A stretch of 64,000 nt of DNA from Yeosuana sp043876835 (GTDB lineage Bacteria > Bacteroidota > Bacteroidia > Flavobacteriales > Flavobacteriaceae), in contig NZ_JBAWJZ010000004.1 of assembly GCF_043876835.1 (NCBI RefSeq), positions 1-64,000 on the forward strand, given 5' to 3'. Position numbers and translations under genes: made by a program. How positions within the stretch are numbered: the first letter of the stretch is position 1; each line of letters begins with the position of its first letter. The notes below the pieces were generated by a model. That model made no database searches. It was not told the DNA's origin and saw only the letters and a program-made list of their open reading frames with translations. Positions 63,620 through 64,000 of this stretch are shown in pieces.

Positions 63620-64000
63620 ATGAATCAACTCCTTTTAAATGTCGAGAAATATGTGTCATCCTTACTACTAAGAGAGGTTTCGCATATTTATATATATCAT
63701 AATTTAAGACATACACAACGTGTTGTAAAATATACAAAAGAGCTTATTGAGAATGAAAATGTAAACGAAAACGACGCAGAAAATTTATTGATAGCTGCCT
63801 GGTTTCATGATACAGGATTTATACAAGGAGCTGATAATCATGAAGAAAAAAGTGTAGAAATTGCTTCTGCTTTTTTAATGGAACAAAACATTTTGCCCGA
63901 AAAGATAGAAGATATTTCCAAAATTATTTTGGCTACTAAAATAGATTATGAACCTAAAAATTTACTTGAAGAAATAATCCGCGATGCAGATTGTGCCCAT
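63620..64000 (+). CDS. HD-domain phosphohydrolase, partial at window end (Pycsar-effector-like group)
   Basis: 127 codons from ATG 63620 run off the window without a stop. The HD pattern is complete: YHNLRHTQRV (His), AAWFHDTGF (HD), NHEEKS (His) and IIRDADCAH (Asp). It is divergent from the fusion gene, 42 bp away. In flavobacteria this N-terminal HD domain is often followed by a membrane domain of the Pycsar-effector (PycTM) type; whether it is here cannot be seen. Confidence 0.8.
   Translation, partial: MNQLLLNVEKYVSSLLLREVSHIYIYHNLRHTQRVVKYTKELIENENVNENDAENLLIAAWFHDTGFIQGADNHEEKSVEIASAFLMEQNILPEKIEDISKIILATKIDYEPKNLLEEIIRDADCAH

Overview
The window comes from a low-GC (about one third G+C) member of the Flavobacteriaceae (Bacteroidota), probably marine. 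The evidence is two polysaccharide-utilisation regions with a SusC/SusD pair, many lipoproteins with SusA/SusD-type signal sequences, a promoter of the flavobacterial TAnnTTTG type, mevalonate-pathway GHMP genes, and a full arsenosugar gene set. No rRNA, tRNA, CRISPR array or insertion sequence was recognised.

Layout. (1) 28-11432, + strand, one tight operon: the enzyme half of a starch/alpha-glucan locus with a SusA-like neopullulanase, two esterase-D-type hydrolases (one carrying a starch-binding-like N domain), a GH31 alpha-glucosidase and three GH13 lipoproteins. Its SusC/D genes must lie before base 1. (2) 11505-17119, +: acyl-CoA thioesterase, HI0933-type flavoprotein, DUF1697 protein, diphosphomevalonate decarboxylase, a mevalonate-kinase-like GHMP kinase and a UbiA prenyltransferase. 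(3) 17206-23243, +: an RluB-like pseudouridine synthase without its catalytic Asp, then a polyamine operon (arginine decarboxylase, an agmatinase homologue missing metal ligands, a deoxyhypusine-synthase-like enzyme) preceded by a structured leader, then small acidic proteins. (4) 23264-29233: glycosyltransferases, a TolB-like propeller lipoprotein and an M28 peptidase. (5) 29281-41778, mostly - strand: a flavoprotein/polyferredoxin pair, a GH113-like lipoprotein on + and an arsenosugar biosynthesis cluster (ArsM, ArsS, PNP, two glycosyltransferases, AhpD-like protein, rhodanese, phosphate transporter, sterol-desaturase-like and DUF547 proteins). (6) 41997-59791, +: a second PUL, with a transmembrane LuxR-type regulator, SusC, SusD, a GH144-like glucanase, a four-repeat surface lipoprotein, GH3, GH43-like and esterases. 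It is interleaved with three decayed genes: a GH3 tail, a GH144 tail and a sulfatase head. (7) 59894-64000: a very large lipoprotein joining a metallophosphatase, a kinase-like middle and an Omp85-type barrel, then the start of an HD-domain gene that runs off the window.

How it fits together. The first PUL would degrade alpha-glucans. The second is best read as a beta-glucan locus (GH144 plus GH3 suggests beta-1,2-glucan), sensed by a one-component propeller regulator just upstream of susC. The arsenosugar cluster would methylate arsenic, transfer the deoxyadenosyl group of SAM to it, remove adenine and glycosylate the product. The most unusual items are the phosphatase/kinase-like/barrel fusion, two probable pseudoenzymes close together (17206-20728), and a PUL in which a duplicated GH144/GH3 pair has decayed in complementary fashion.
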